From CAYVBE01 sp964572825 (lineage in GTDB: Bacteria; Planctomycetota; Brocadiia; SM23-32), in assembly GCA_964572825.1 (NCBI GenBank), contig CAZNGS010000002.1, positions 56,302 through 120,301 on the forward strand: a DNA stretch of 64,000 bases. Reading direction: 5' to 3'. The notes below the pieces were generated by a model that saw only the letters and a list, made by a program, of their open reading frames with translations, did not search any database and was not told the origin of the DNA. Shown piece by piece: positions 51,315 through 59,587 of the stretch. Within the stretch, counting starts at the first letter, position 1. Every line of letters starts with the position of its first letter. The translations under genes were made by a program, and so were the position numbers.

Positions 51315-52411
51315 CCGCAATCCTCACCGCAGTGCTGGCCATCGTGGCGCTTTCGCTTGCCCTGGCGACCATCCTCCTCGTTGCGGAGGCCGTCCTGGTC
51401 AACTACGGGGAGTGCGCGCTGGTCATCAACCAGGATGAGGAGAGGGTCGTCGAGGGCGGCAAGAGCCTCCTGGCCGCGCTGATGGACGAGGAGATATTCG
51501 TCCCCTCGGCCTGCGGGGGACGGGGCTCCTGCGGCCTGTGCAAGGTCAAGGTGCTGGAAGGCGGCGGCCCCCTGCTCCCCACCGAGACCCCGCATCTCAG
51601 CGACGATGAAATCGAAAGCGGCGTCCGGCTTTCCTGCCAGGTCAAGGTCCGCCGGGACATGGCACTGGAAATACCCAAGGAAATCCTTTCCCTGGAGCAA
51701 TACGAGAGCACCGTGACGTCCATTGAAGACCTCAATTACGACACCCGGCTGATCCGGCTGGAGCTTATCGAGCCGCCCAGTCTGTCGTTCCGGCCGGGGC
51801 AGTACATCCAGTTCGAGTGCCCCCCCTACGGCAAGACACCGGAGCCGGTCTACAGGGCGTATTCGATCGCCTCTCCCGCCTCGCAGCAAAACAGCCTGGA
51901 ACTGATCGTCCGGCGCGTTCCGGGCGGCATCTGCACGACTTACATTTTCGAGGTGCTCGAAGAGGAGCAGAAGATCAACATCAACGGCCCCTACGGGGAT
52001 TTCTACCTGCGCGAGACGGACCGTGAAATCGTCTTCATCGCCGGCGGGTCCGGCATAGCCCCCATCCGGTCCATCCTTTTTCAGATGGCCGGGCAGCACA
52101 TCGACCGAAAGGCAACCCTGTTCTACGGGGCCAACCAGCTCCGGGACCTCTACCTGCAGGACGAGCTGCACGGTTTCGAGCAGACCATTCCGGACTTCAC
52201 CTACGTTCCGGTCGTCGCCCGAGCGGAAGATGAGTGGGAAGGCGAGGGCGGACTGGTCACCGAGGCGGTGGACCGACGGATCGAAGACGCCTTCAGCCAG
52301 GAATTCTACCTCTGCGGGAGCCCCGCGATGATAGAAGCCGCCGTGGAACTGCTGAACGAGAAGAACCTCGCCGAAGACCGCACGTTCTTCGACAAATTCG
52401 AGGAGTCCTGA
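51311..52411 (+). CDS. nqrF: Na+-NQR subunit F, NADH-oxidising, 366 aa
   Basis: An N-terminal TM helix (~2-30), then a plant-type [2Fe-2S] domain with Cys68, Cys74, Cys77 and Cys109 (SACGGRGSCGLC, LSCQV). The FAD domain contains RAYSIASP, and the NADH domain contains FIAGGSGIAPIRSILF and LCGSPAMIEA. Its presence separates this complex from Rnf, which uses RnfC/RnfB instead. It is ~40 residues shorter than Vibrio NqrF. The ATG overlaps the nqrE stop (ATGA). Confidence 0.92.
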   Translation: MTAILTAVLAIVALSLALATILLVAEAVLVNYGECALVINQDEERVVEGGKSLLAALMDEEIFVPSACGGRGSCGLCKVKVLEGGGPLLPTETPHLSDDEIESGVRLSCQVKVRRDMALEIPKEILSLEQYESTVTSIEDLNYDTRLIRLELIEPPSLSFRPGQYIQFECPPYGKTPEPVYRAYSIASPASQQNSLELIVRRVPGGICTTYIFEVLEEEQKININGPYGDFYLRETDREIVFIAGGSGIAPIRSILFQMAGQHIDRKATLFYGANQLRDLYLQDELHGFEQTIPDFTYVPVVARAEDEWEGEGGLVTEAVDRRIEDAFSQEFYLCGSPAMIEAAVELLNEKNLAEDRTFFDKFEES

Positions 52412-52438
52412 TCGCCGGACCGCAGCGAGGCGCTGGCC

Positions 52439-52894
52439 ATGAAACAACCCCCGGACCTTCAGCAAGTGCAGAAACGGATGCGCCCCGGCATGTTGACCCG
52501 GGATGGCTTTCTGGGCTCGGACTCCCGTTCCCTGGCCGAGGTGCTCGACGCCGATGACGCCCGCGTCCGTGCCCTGGGGCTGACCCATCGGGACATAGCC
52601 AACCGGATGGAGCATTTCACCAGGCAGGGCCGCCCCGGCCTGGGGACTCCCGTCGAGGTGGAGGACCGCTTTGAGGTCCGTGTGGAGGAATGGCGGGGCG
52701 TGCTGCCCTGCCCCTGGCCGCACAAGGGCGTCTATCGCAAGAGCATCACCTGGCTGACCAACACCCGCACCGGACAGCAGATGCAGTGGACCGCGCTGAG
52801 CATCCACATGATCGGGCAGCACGGATTCTACGGGGGCAAGGGCAACCCGTACCGGGTCGATCCGGCCACAGCAAAGCAGGTTCTGGAGATCTAA
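52439..52894 (+). CDS. Conserved-looking hypothetical protein after nqrF, 151 aa
   Basis: Not recognised. It is soluble, with no TM or signal. Distinctive strings are WRGVLPCPWPHKGVYRKSIT and MIGQHGFYGGKGNPYRVDP near the C-terminus, whose invariant look (Gly, Tyr, His) suggests a binding site. It starts 27 bp after nqrF on the same strand and is probably co-transcribed, so a role in NQR assembly or regulation is conceivable. A short stem (CCCCG-GAG-CGGGG) follows but lacks a T-run. Confidence 0.6.
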   Translation: MKQPPDLQQVQKRMRPGMLTRDGFLGSDSRSLAEVLDADDARVRALGLTHRDIANRMEHFTRQGRPGLGTPVEVEDRFEVRVEEWRGVLPCPWPHKGVYRKSITWLTNTRTGQQMQWTALSIHMIGQHGFYGGKGNPYRVDPATAKQVLEI

Positions 52895-53042
52895 CCACTC
52901 GGAGCATCCGTCCCCGGAGCGGGGGTTCTGAGAACTCCCTGTCGCGCACCGCAATCTCCGATACCCGGACCGGGGCCTCACAACATGGGCCGTGCTGGCG
53001 TCAAGAACCTCAGCCTCGAATCCTCCGAATAGCCGAGGGGAT

Positions 53043-53459
53043 TCAGGCGAGGAAATCCAGCACATAATCCTCGCTGAGCACGGCGTTCAGCACCCTGTGA
53101 TGCAGCTTGGTGGCCAGGACGATATTCTTCCGGGTTACCCCGCCAACGACAGGGATATACGATTCGAACGAGACCACCTTCTCCAGATCGGAACTAGCCT
53201 TGAGGTAAAGGTACTGGTTGTTGACGCGGTTGACGAACTGGAGGTGCTCTGACGCTGAGGCCCCCTCTTCGGCACCGAACAGGGACATGACTTTGATCAT
53301 GTCGCCATCGCTTTTAGGCAGAATCCAGCTACGGAATCGGTCGCCCTCCACGACCAGGTCGCCGTCCTTATCGATACTGGTCTCCATGAAGGCCGCATCA
53401 AAGGTCTCCTGGAGCATTTGTGTAGAAATGTCCGCCGGCTGCAACAGCCCCTCGGCCAT
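53043..53459 (-). CDS. YbjN-like domain protein, 138 aa
   Basis: The beta-alpha arrangement DKDGDLVVEGDRFRSWILPK, then FVNRVNNQYLYLKA and SFESYIPVVGGVTRKNIV, resembles the YbjN/type III chaperone-like fold (DUF1790). Such proteins are often regulators or chaperones; function is not established. ATG 53459 is chosen because AGAAGGA lies 8 nt upstream. A well-formed promoter with a palindrome over its -35 box precedes it. Confidence 0.6.
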   Translation of the reverse strand: MAEGLLQPADISTQMLQETFDAAFMETSIDKDGDLVVEGDRFRSWILPKSDGDMIKVMSLFGAEEGASASEHLQFVNRVNNQYLYLKASSDLEKVVSFESYIPVVGGVTRKNIVLATKLHHRVLNAVLSEDYVLDFLA

Positions 53460-53530
53460 CTTTCCCATCCTTCTACTTGAGAAGCAGTAATACGTTCGCC
53501 GTCCGGCACTCACGCGCCCACGGCACAGGG

Positions 53531-53559
53531 ATTGTATTGGGTCTTTGACCACCGGTCAA
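53531..53559 (-). promoter_or_regulatory. Promoter TTGACC-N17-TACAAT with palindromic operator
   Basis: On the minus strand TTGACC (53559-53554) and TACAAT (53536-53531) are 17 bp apart, serving the YbjN-like gene. The -35 is one arm of a perfect inverted repeat TTGACC-ACC-GGTCAA (53545-53559), which could be a repressor site. Confidence 0.6.
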
Positions 53560-53670
53560 GCCGGAAGGGGTCCTCAGAGACCATCTCAGAATCCGGATCT
53601 ACTGCGGCCGGCAGCGAAGACCGATGGCGCCGTTGGCCGCACCGCAGCACAGAGCGCGGGATGACCGGTA

Positions 53671-54960
53671 TCAGGATGGATGATTCTCTCGCAAGGACCG
53701 CATTGCCGCCCGGTAATACGGCGTCCGAACAGGCCCGCTCAGCACTGGGTCTTCCACTCCCTCTATCCAGTCCAGCAGCAGGCCGTCCAGTTCACTTTGC
53801 ACTTCGGTGAAGGCCGGCTTCCCGGCCAGGTTGCAGGTTTCGAGAGGGTCCTCGCTCAGATCGTACAGTTCGACATAGGGGCGCCTGCCCGGCCGCGCGG
53901 GACCCCGCACGTCCACCGGCACCGGGAAGCGCGGCATCAGGCAGAAGTTGCGGATGAGCTTATGGGAGTCCGTGCGGACGCAGCGGCATTCCCCGCCGGC
54001 CATGTGATGCTCCGCGTAGATGCGCTCCCGGGGGGCCGGGCCTCCACCGTCGAACGCACCGGCGAAGCTCGTGCCTTCCAGGTGCCCAGGAGCCTCGCTC
54101 CCCGTGAGTTCCAGGATGGTCGGCACCAGGTCCACGTTGCTCAGCAGCCAGTCGCACCTGGTACCCGAAGCTATGCGGCCGGGCCATCGCATGATGAGCG
54201 ATATGGCGATGCCGGCGTCGTAAAGAGTGGTCTTCGCGCGGGGGAAGGGGATGCCGTGGTCCACCGAGTAGATCACCAGGGTCTGCTCTGTCAGCCCTGC
54301 ATCTGCAAGGGCCGCCAGGATGTGTCCCACGGCGGCGTCCATCTTGCGGATGATGCCCTGGAACGCGGCGAACTGTTCCCGGCCGGCCGCGTTGTCCTGG
54401 ATGTAGGGGGGCAGATCGACCCCGTGGGCCCCATCCGGCCGGGCCCCGCCGAAGTCGAAGGGCCGGTGCGTCTCGAAAAAACCCACCTGGAGGAAGAACG
54501 GCTGCTCTTTCGTCGCCCGGCCGGCCAGGAAGTCCGCCGCCCCCTCGGCCACCGTGTCGCACGTGGTGTGGAGACCCCGGGCTTGAGCTTCCCAGTGCAG
54601 CGCGTGTTCGTCGAAACACAGTTGCGCGTCGATGTCCGTGGTCTCGTGTTGATGACCGAGCAGCACGGTGTGGTAGCCCGCGTCGTGCAGCAGACGGCTC
54701 AGGTGACGCTCGCCGTCGTTCAGGCGCCAGCCGTGCAGGCCGTGGCACAGGCCCAGCATGCCGTTGGACTGGGGATAGCGGCCCGTCATCATGCCGCCCC
54801 GGCTGGGTGAGCAGAGCGCGGCCACACTGAAATAGCTGGTGAACCGGCAACCCTCCCGGGCAAGCTGGTCGAGACCGGGCGTGCGCACGCTGCCCACGCC
54901 GTAGCATCCCAGGTGACGGCCGGTATCGTGTGCGGTTATCAGCAGGATATTCGGTGGCAT
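53671..54960 (-). CDS. Sulfatase, formylglycine type, 429 aa
   Basis: Cys50 in ALCSPSRGGMMTGRYPQSNG is the formylglycine precursor (C-x-P-S-R). Metal-site segments are LLITAHDTGRH and YSVDHGIPFPRAKTTLY. It resembles heparan N-sulfatase-like (SGSH-type) members, which share TGRYPQSNGMLGL, but substrate is uncertain. ATG 54960 has AAGGA ~7 nt upstream; the longer reading from 54984 adds eight residues. No signal peptide is visible. It stands alone with its own promoter. Confidence 0.88.
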   Translation of the reverse strand: MPPNILLITAHDTGRHLGCYGVGSVRTPGLDQLAREGCRFTSYFSVAALCSPSRGGMMTGRYPQSNGMLGLCHGLHGWRLNDGERHLSRLLHDAGYHTVLLGHQHETTDIDAQLCFDEHALHWEAQARGLHTTCDTVAEGAADFLAGRATKEQPFFLQVGFFETHRPFDFGGARPDGAHGVDLPPYIQDNAAGREQFAAFQGIIRKMDAAVGHILAALADAGLTEQTLVIYSVDHGIPFPRAKTTLYDAGIAISLIMRWPGRIASGTRCDWLLSNVDLVPTILELTGSEAPGHLEGTSFAGAFDGGGPAPRERIYAEHHMAGGECRCVRTDSHKLIRNFCLMPRFPVPVDVRGPARPGRRPYVELYDLSEDPLETCNLAGKPAFTEVQSELDGLLLDWIEGVEDPVLSGPVRTPYYRAAMRSLRENHPS

Positions 54961-55016
54961 CGTTTTTCCTTCGCTTCGCTGCATGCAACTGAGGTGGACC
55001 CGGAGAGCTGTGCGGG

Positions 55017-55045
55017 ATGGTAGTCGTCCGGGGCCGGTCTGTCAA
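55017..55045 (-). promoter_or_regulatory. Promoter TTGACA-N17-TACCAT for the sulfatase
   Basis: On the minus strand TTGACA (55045-55040) and TACCAT (55022-55017), spacer 17 bp, ~57 bp upstream of the ATG at 54960. Confidence 0.55.
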
Positions 55046-55201
55046 TCTGTACGGCCCTGGCTCGGGGGGTAGATTTCCTCCAGGCCGAGCGTTGACACGG
55101 CGGGCGGGTTACGTCCGCATTGCGGCCTGAGCCTGGGGAACGCAGGAACCGCACCACCGCCTGGAGCCCGCGGAAAGGGTGGCGAGCAGGGACGGTGATG
55201 A

Positions 55202-55230
55202 TTGACGTATCAGCCGCCCGGCCATATAAT
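55202..55230 (+). promoter_or_regulatory. prfB promoter TTGACG-N17-TATAAT
   Basis: TTGACG at 55202-55207 and TATAAT at 55225-55230, spacer 17 bp, matching the ilvB promoter hexamers exactly. Expected start near 55237, ~37 nt before the prfB ATG. Confidence 0.78.
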
Positions 55231-55273
55231 AGGCAGCGTTTCCACTTGCCTGAAGAAGGATGGACTGGTCCGC

Positions 55274-56399
55274 ATGGAAATCGAACTCGACGCGCTGGAG
55301 GCCCGCCTGAACGACCTGCGGGACTCCCTTTGACCTAGCTTCCAGGCGGCAAGAGTTGGACGAGCTGGAGGAATCCATGAAGCAGCCGGGCTTCTGGGAC
55401 GACCAGGAGACGGCCCAAAAGGTCCTGCGCGGCATGAAGCGGCTCAAGGCCCTGGTCGAGCCTGTGGACGAGATGGAGGGGGAGCTGGAAGACCTGACCG
55501 TCCTCCGGGAACTTGCCGAGCAGGAGGACGACGAAGCGACCCGAAGGGAGGTGGCGGAGAGGGCCGAGAAACTGACGCGCAAGCTGGAGCGCCTGGAGCT
55601 CCGCAGCCTGCTGGGCGAATCTCACGACCACAGCAACGCCTTTTTGAGCGTGCATGCCGGTGCGGGGGGGACGGAAAGCTGCGACTGGGCCCAGATGCTG
55701 CTGAGGATGTACGATCGGTGGGCCGAGAAAGAGGGCTACGACGTGGAGGTCGTGGACAGCCGCGCCGGCGAGGAAGCCGGCATCCGGGGCGCCACGATCC
55801 ACGTGCGCGGAGAGTGGGCCTTCGGCTACCTGAAGAGCGAGATCGGCGTTCACCGGCTCGTGCGGATATCCCCGTTCGACAGCAGCGGGCGCCGACACAC
55901 CAGTTTCGCGGCGGTGGACGTGGTGCCCGAATTGGAAGAGGATATCGAGATCGACCTGAACGAGAACGAAATCGAGATGGAGTTCGCCAAGTCCAGCGGG
56001 CCCGGCGGACAGCACGTCAACAAGACCTCCTCCGCCGTCAGGCTCCGCCACATTCCCACCGGCATCACGGTATTCTGCCAGAGCGAGCGTTCGCAGCACA
56101 AGAACCGCGCGACGGCCCAGAAGATACTCGAAGCCAAGCTCTACGAATACGAGCGCCGCAAGCAAGAGGAAGAGCTGGAGGAGCTCTACGACGAAAAGGG
56201 CGAGATTGCCTGGGGCAACCAGATTCGCTCCTACGTGCTGGAGCCCTACCAGATGGTGAAAGACCTGCGCACCGACATGAAGACCGGCAATGCGCAGGCC
56301 ATGCTGGACGGCGATATCACGCCCTTCATGGAGTCTTACCTCCGGCATCGCCTGGAGCAACGCACCGGCGCCGCCGACCGGGATCGTTCTGAGTCCTGA
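55274..56399 (+). CDS. prfB: Peptide chain release factor 2 with programmed +1 frameshift, 374 aa
   Basis: ATG 55274 begins a 19-codon frame ending CTT-TGA-C (55328-55334), the classic RF2 autoregulatory site. After a +1 slip on CTT, reading resumes at GAC (55332) and runs to 56399. The product recognises UGA/UAA; SGPGGQHVNKTSSAVRLRH contains the GGQ motif. Low RF2 favours the shift. The upstream Shine-Dalgarno-like stimulator is weak here (CGGGA, five bases before CTT) compared with AGGGGG in E. coli. GAAGG lies ~12 nt before the ATG. Confidence 0.93.
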
Positions 56400-56426
56400 A
56401 GTGGCCCTCTGCCGGGCAAGCAGCGC

Positions 56427-57860
56427 ATGGTAAGCAAGACGATGGGCATCCTGCGAAGAATCGCCGCCCGGCTCGGGTCGGTCATCCTCTTCCAGAGCGC
56501 CGCCAGGGTGGCCGTCTTCAGCTTCGCCGCTGTGATCCTGCTCGGGGCCGCGCTGCTGACCCTCCCGGTCAGCAGCAGTTCCCGGCAGTGGACGGACCCG
56601 GTGGACGCCCTGTTCACCTCGACCAGCGCCGTCTGCGTGACGGGCCTGATCGTCAAGAGTACTCCCCAGCACTGGTCTCTGTTCGGCCAGCTCGTCATCC
56701 TGGGCTTGATCCAGGCAGGGGGCCTGGGCATCATGACGCTCGGCGCCCTGGCGGCCATCCTGCTGCAGAGGCGGCTCTCGCTGCGCTTCGAGAGCATGAT
56801 GGCGGACATCGTGGAGCCGCACTCCACCGAGAGCGTCTGGACGCTGATAGGGTTCATCTGCCTCTTCACGCTCGTCATGGAAGCGCTGGGGACCGTGGCG
56901 CTGTTCTTTAGCTGGCGGGGCGACTTCGGCAGCCTCTGGACGTGCCTTTACCAGAGCGTTTTCCACGCCATATCGGCCTTCTGCAACGCCGGATTCAGCC
57001 TGGACCCCAACTGCCGCGAGGGGGCCGCCAGCCTGATGCATTACGCCGACTCCACCCCGGTGAACCTGACCGTCTGCCTGTTGATCATCGGGGGCGGCAT
57101 AGGGTTCGTCGTCGTCAGGGACCTTCTGAGCTACGCCCACTGGTGGGCACTGGAACGCCGGGGCAAGAAACCACGTCTCTCCACCCATACGAAGCTGGTG
57201 CTGGTGGTGACCGCCGTCCTGCTGGCCGTCGGGTTCGTGGGCGTGTTCGCCATGGAATCCGCAACCACCCTCCGGGGCGCCCCCTTGAAAACCAGGATCC
57301 TCACCTCCCTTTTCCAGTCGGTCACCCCCCGCACGGCCGGATTCAACACCATCGATACCGGCATGTCGGCGCTGGCGCCCGCCACGGCCTTCCTGTTGAT
57401 GGCGCTCATGTACATCGGCGGCAGTCCGGGCAGCACCGCCGGCGGCATCAAGACCACGACACTGGGCATCATGGTGGCCAGCATCCGGGCCACCCTCAAA
57501 GGGCGCAACAAGGCCGAGATGTTCCACCACTCCGTGCCTGAAGAGACGGTGCACCGGGTGGCCAGCATTATTCTGCTCTCCGTGGCGGCCGTGGCCGTGG
57601 GAGTGTTCGTGCTCCTGATCACCGAGCAGGGGATGGAATTCCAGAAGATCGTTTTCGATGCGATCAGCGCCTTCGGCACGGTCGGCCTCAGCCAGGGACT
57701 CACCGGGCCGGGCTCCTCGGCCAGCGCCGGCGGACGCCTGGTGCTGACGGCCCTGATGTTCATCGGCCGCCTGGGGCCCATAACCCTGGTGTTGAGCGTG
57801 GCCGAAGAGAAGGAACGAGCCGTCTACCATTACCCTGAGGAACGCATCCTGGTGGGCTGA
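56427..57860 (+). CDS. TrkH/KtrB-type potassium uptake channel subunit, 477 aa
   Basis: Four pore-loop repeats are visible: SAVCVTGLIV, SAFCNAGFSL, PRTAGFNTID and SAFGTVGLSQ, each contributing to the K+ filter. About eight to ten TM helices. GGSPGSTAGGIKTTTLG matches the conserved intramembrane loop of Ktr/Trk. The regulatory TrkA/KtrA partner is not adjacent. It starts 27 bp after prfB and may be co-transcribed. Confidence 0.9.
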   Translation: MVSKTMGILRRIAARLGSVILFQSAARVAVFSFAAVILLGAALLTLPVSSSSRQWTDPVDALFTSTSAVCVTGLIVKSTPQHWSLFGQLVILGLIQAGGLGIMTLGALAAILLQRRLSLRFESMMADIVEPHSTESVWTLIGFICLFTLVMEALGTVALFFSWRGDFGSLWTCLYQSVFHAISAFCNAGFSLDPNCREGAASLMHYADSTPVNLTVCLLIIGGGIGFVVVRDLLSYAHWWALERRGKKPRLSTHTKLVLVVTAVLLAVGFVGVFAMESATTLRGAPLKTRILTSLFQSVTPRTAGFNTIDTGMSALAPATAFLLMALMYIGGSPGSTAGGIKTTTLGIMVASIRATLKGRNKAEMFHHSVPEETVHRVASIILLSVAAVAVGVFVLLITEQGMEFQKIVFDAISAFGTVGLSQGLTGPGSSASAGGRLVLTALMFIGRLGPITLVLSVAEEKERAVYHYPEERILVG

Positions 57861-57875
57861 CAACCTGTATCGCCG

Positions 57876-57903
57876 TTGCAAATCCCGCGCCGCCTGCTAC
57901 AAT
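57876..57903 (+). promoter_or_regulatory. dnaJ promoter TTGCAA-N16-TACAAT
   Basis: TTGCAA at 57876-57881 and TACAAT at 57898-57903, 40 bp before the dnaJ ATG. No CIRCE element was found, so heat control, if any, uses another mechanism. Confidence 0.5.
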
Positions 57904-57942
57904 ACAATGAGTTGGCAACCTGCCACCTGACGCGGAAAAAAG

Positions 57943-59055
57943 ATGCCCGAACGTGACTACTACAAAGTGCTCGGAGTCTCCCCCGACGCCTCGCAGGAAG
58001 AGATAAGAAAGGCTTACCGTCGGCTGGCCAAGAAACACCATCCGGACCGACACGGGGGAAGCAAAGAGGCCGAAGAGAAATTCAAGGAGATCTCCGACGC
58101 CTACAGCGTGCTGGGCGACCCGGAGAAGCGCAAGCAGTACGATCGGCTTCGGCAAGCCGGCATGCGGGGAGGTGCCTTCGAGGGTTTCGGCGGTTTTGAG
58201 GGGGCCGCCCGTGGAGGCGAGGGCTGGGAATCGGGGCGCATACGCTTCGAAGACCTGGGCGGGGGTCTCGGTGACCTGTTCAGCAGGATTTTCGGCGGGG
58301 GACGCGGCGGCTCCACGACCGCCCGGCGCCAGCGCGGGCAGGACATTCACAGCTCCGGGACCATCCCCTTCAACATCGCCGTGCACGGCGGCACGATAGA
58401 AGTTGACATCCCCAAGGAAAAGACCTGCCCCTCATGTGGCGGGTCGGGAGCGGCTCGGGGCAGTTCCGTGGACACCTGCCCCCATTGCGGCGGCAACGGA
58501 CAGGTCCTCGCCGGCCAGGGAGGCTTCAGTGTTTCCAGGCCGTGCCCCACCTGTTTCGGCAGGGGGCAGATTATCCAGAAGCCCTGCGGGCGGTGTCGCG
58601 GCAGTGGAACCGTCGAGGAGTCATCCCGTCTCGACGTGCAGATTCCCAAAGGCATTCGCGACGGCCAGAAGCTGCGACTCTCCGGCCTGGGCCAGCCCGG
58701 CCGGGGCGGGGGCCGCGCCGGCGACCTGCTGCTGGAAGTCCACGTCGAGAAACACCCCGAGTTCGAACGCAGGGGCCGCGACATCCACAGCAAGGTCCGC
58801 GTGGACATGGTGGACGCCGCCCTGGGCACCGAGGTGGACGTGCGCACGCTTCAGGGCGAAGTGACCGTCAGGGTGCCGCCCGGCACCCAGCCCGGCCAGA
58901 AGCTGCGGGTCCCCGGCTACGGGCTGGAGACCTCGGACGGGCGGCGCGGCGACCATTACGTGGAGGTGATGGTGCGGATCCCCCGAAAGCTCTCCCCCCG
59001 GCAGAAGGAGCTGCTGGAACAGTTGCGGCGCACACCGGCGCCCACCGGCAAATAG
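57943..59055 (+). CDS. dnaJ: Chaperone DnaJ, 370 aa
   Basis: J domain at 1-70 with the HPD triad (KKHHPDRHGG), a Gly/Phe-rich linker (~75-120), and four zinc-finger repeats (CPSCGGSG, CPHCGGNG, CPTCFGRG, CGRCRGSG). The C-terminal substrate-binding domains end near 365. Stimulates DnaK ATPase; dnaK and grpE are not in the window. It groups with hsp20 and lon as a stress-protein set on one strand. Confidence 0.94.
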   Translation: MPERDYYKVLGVSPDASQEEIRKAYRRLAKKHHPDRHGGSKEAEEKFKEISDAYSVLGDPEKRKQYDRLRQAGMRGGAFEGFGGFEGAARGGEGWESGRIRFEDLGGGLGDLFSRIFGGGRGGSTTARRQRGQDIHSSGTIPFNIAVHGGTIEVDIPKEKTCPSCGGSGAARGSSVDTCPHCGGNGQVLAGQGGFSVSRPCPTCFGRGQIIQKPCGRCRGSGTVEESSRLDVQIPKGIRDGQKLRLSGLGQPGRGGGRAGDLLLEVHVEKHPEFERRGRDIHSKVRVDMVDAALGTEVDVRTLQGEVTVRVPPGTQPGQKLRVPGYGLETSDGRRGDHYVEVMVRIPRKLSPRQKELLEQLRRTPAPTGK

Positions 59056-59109
59056 CGGTTCCATCGCACCGGGAACTGTGGCGCAGGCCACAACCAGGAG
59101 TATCTGGCC

Positions 59110-59544
59110 ATGATGCATGCAAGACCGCTGGACGACCAGCGCAGTGTTTTCCGTCAGTTCCTCGACAATTTCTACGCCGACAGGCGGTCCAGCCGGGGCG
59201 GGCGGCGCGACGTCTGGCGTCCGCCCACCGACGTCTACGAGACCGACAGCGACATCGTCATAAAGGTCTCCCTGGCGGGCGTGCGGCCGGAGCAGATTGG
59301 CATCGAGTGCAACGGAGAAGTCGTGACCATTCACGGAGTGCGCGAAAGCGCTGACCAGGGCACCGTGCGCGCATATCACCAGATGGAGATAAGAAACGGC
59401 TATTTCGAACGGCGCATTGCGATTCACAGGCCTTTCGACCCGCGCCAGGCACGGGCGCAGTATGAAGACGGGTTCCTCCGCGTGTTCATCCCCAAGGCCC
59501 CCCGGCCCGTGCGCCGGATCGTGTCCATTCGCCTGAATCTGTAG
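59110..59544 (+). CDS. Small heat shock protein (Hsp20/alpha-crystallin), 144 aa
   Basis: The alpha-crystallin domain spans ~40-135: PPTDVYETDSDIVIKVSLAG, VRPEQIGIECNGEVVTIHG and the late motif ARAQYEDGFLRVFIPKA (A-x-x-x-x-G-x-L normally). The C-terminal I-x-I motif is represented by RRIVSIRL. ATP-independent holdase, probably co-transcribed with dnaJ (54-bp gap) and lon (43-bp gap). Confidence 0.9.
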   Translation: MMHARPLDDQRSVFRQFLDNFYADRRSSRGGRRDVWRPPTDVYETDSDIVIKVSLAGVRPEQIGIECNGEVVTIHGVRESADQGTVRAYHQMEIRNGYFERRIAIHRPFDPRQARAQYEDGFLRVFIPKAPRPVRRIVSIRLNL

Positions 59545-59587
59545 CAGCGCGTGCGACAACTTCAGACCCCACAGGTCAAGGGAAACA

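Noticed and set aside
49209..51320. A 703-codon minus-strand frame across nqrC-nqrE.
   Set aside because: It spans several recognised genes antisense and shows low-complexity, non-protein-like composition.
48262..52411. Reading the operon as Rnf rather than NQR.
   Set aside because: An NqrF-type protein with 2Fe-2S, FAD and NADH domains is present while RnfB and RnfC are absent, so NQR is the better name despite mixed features.
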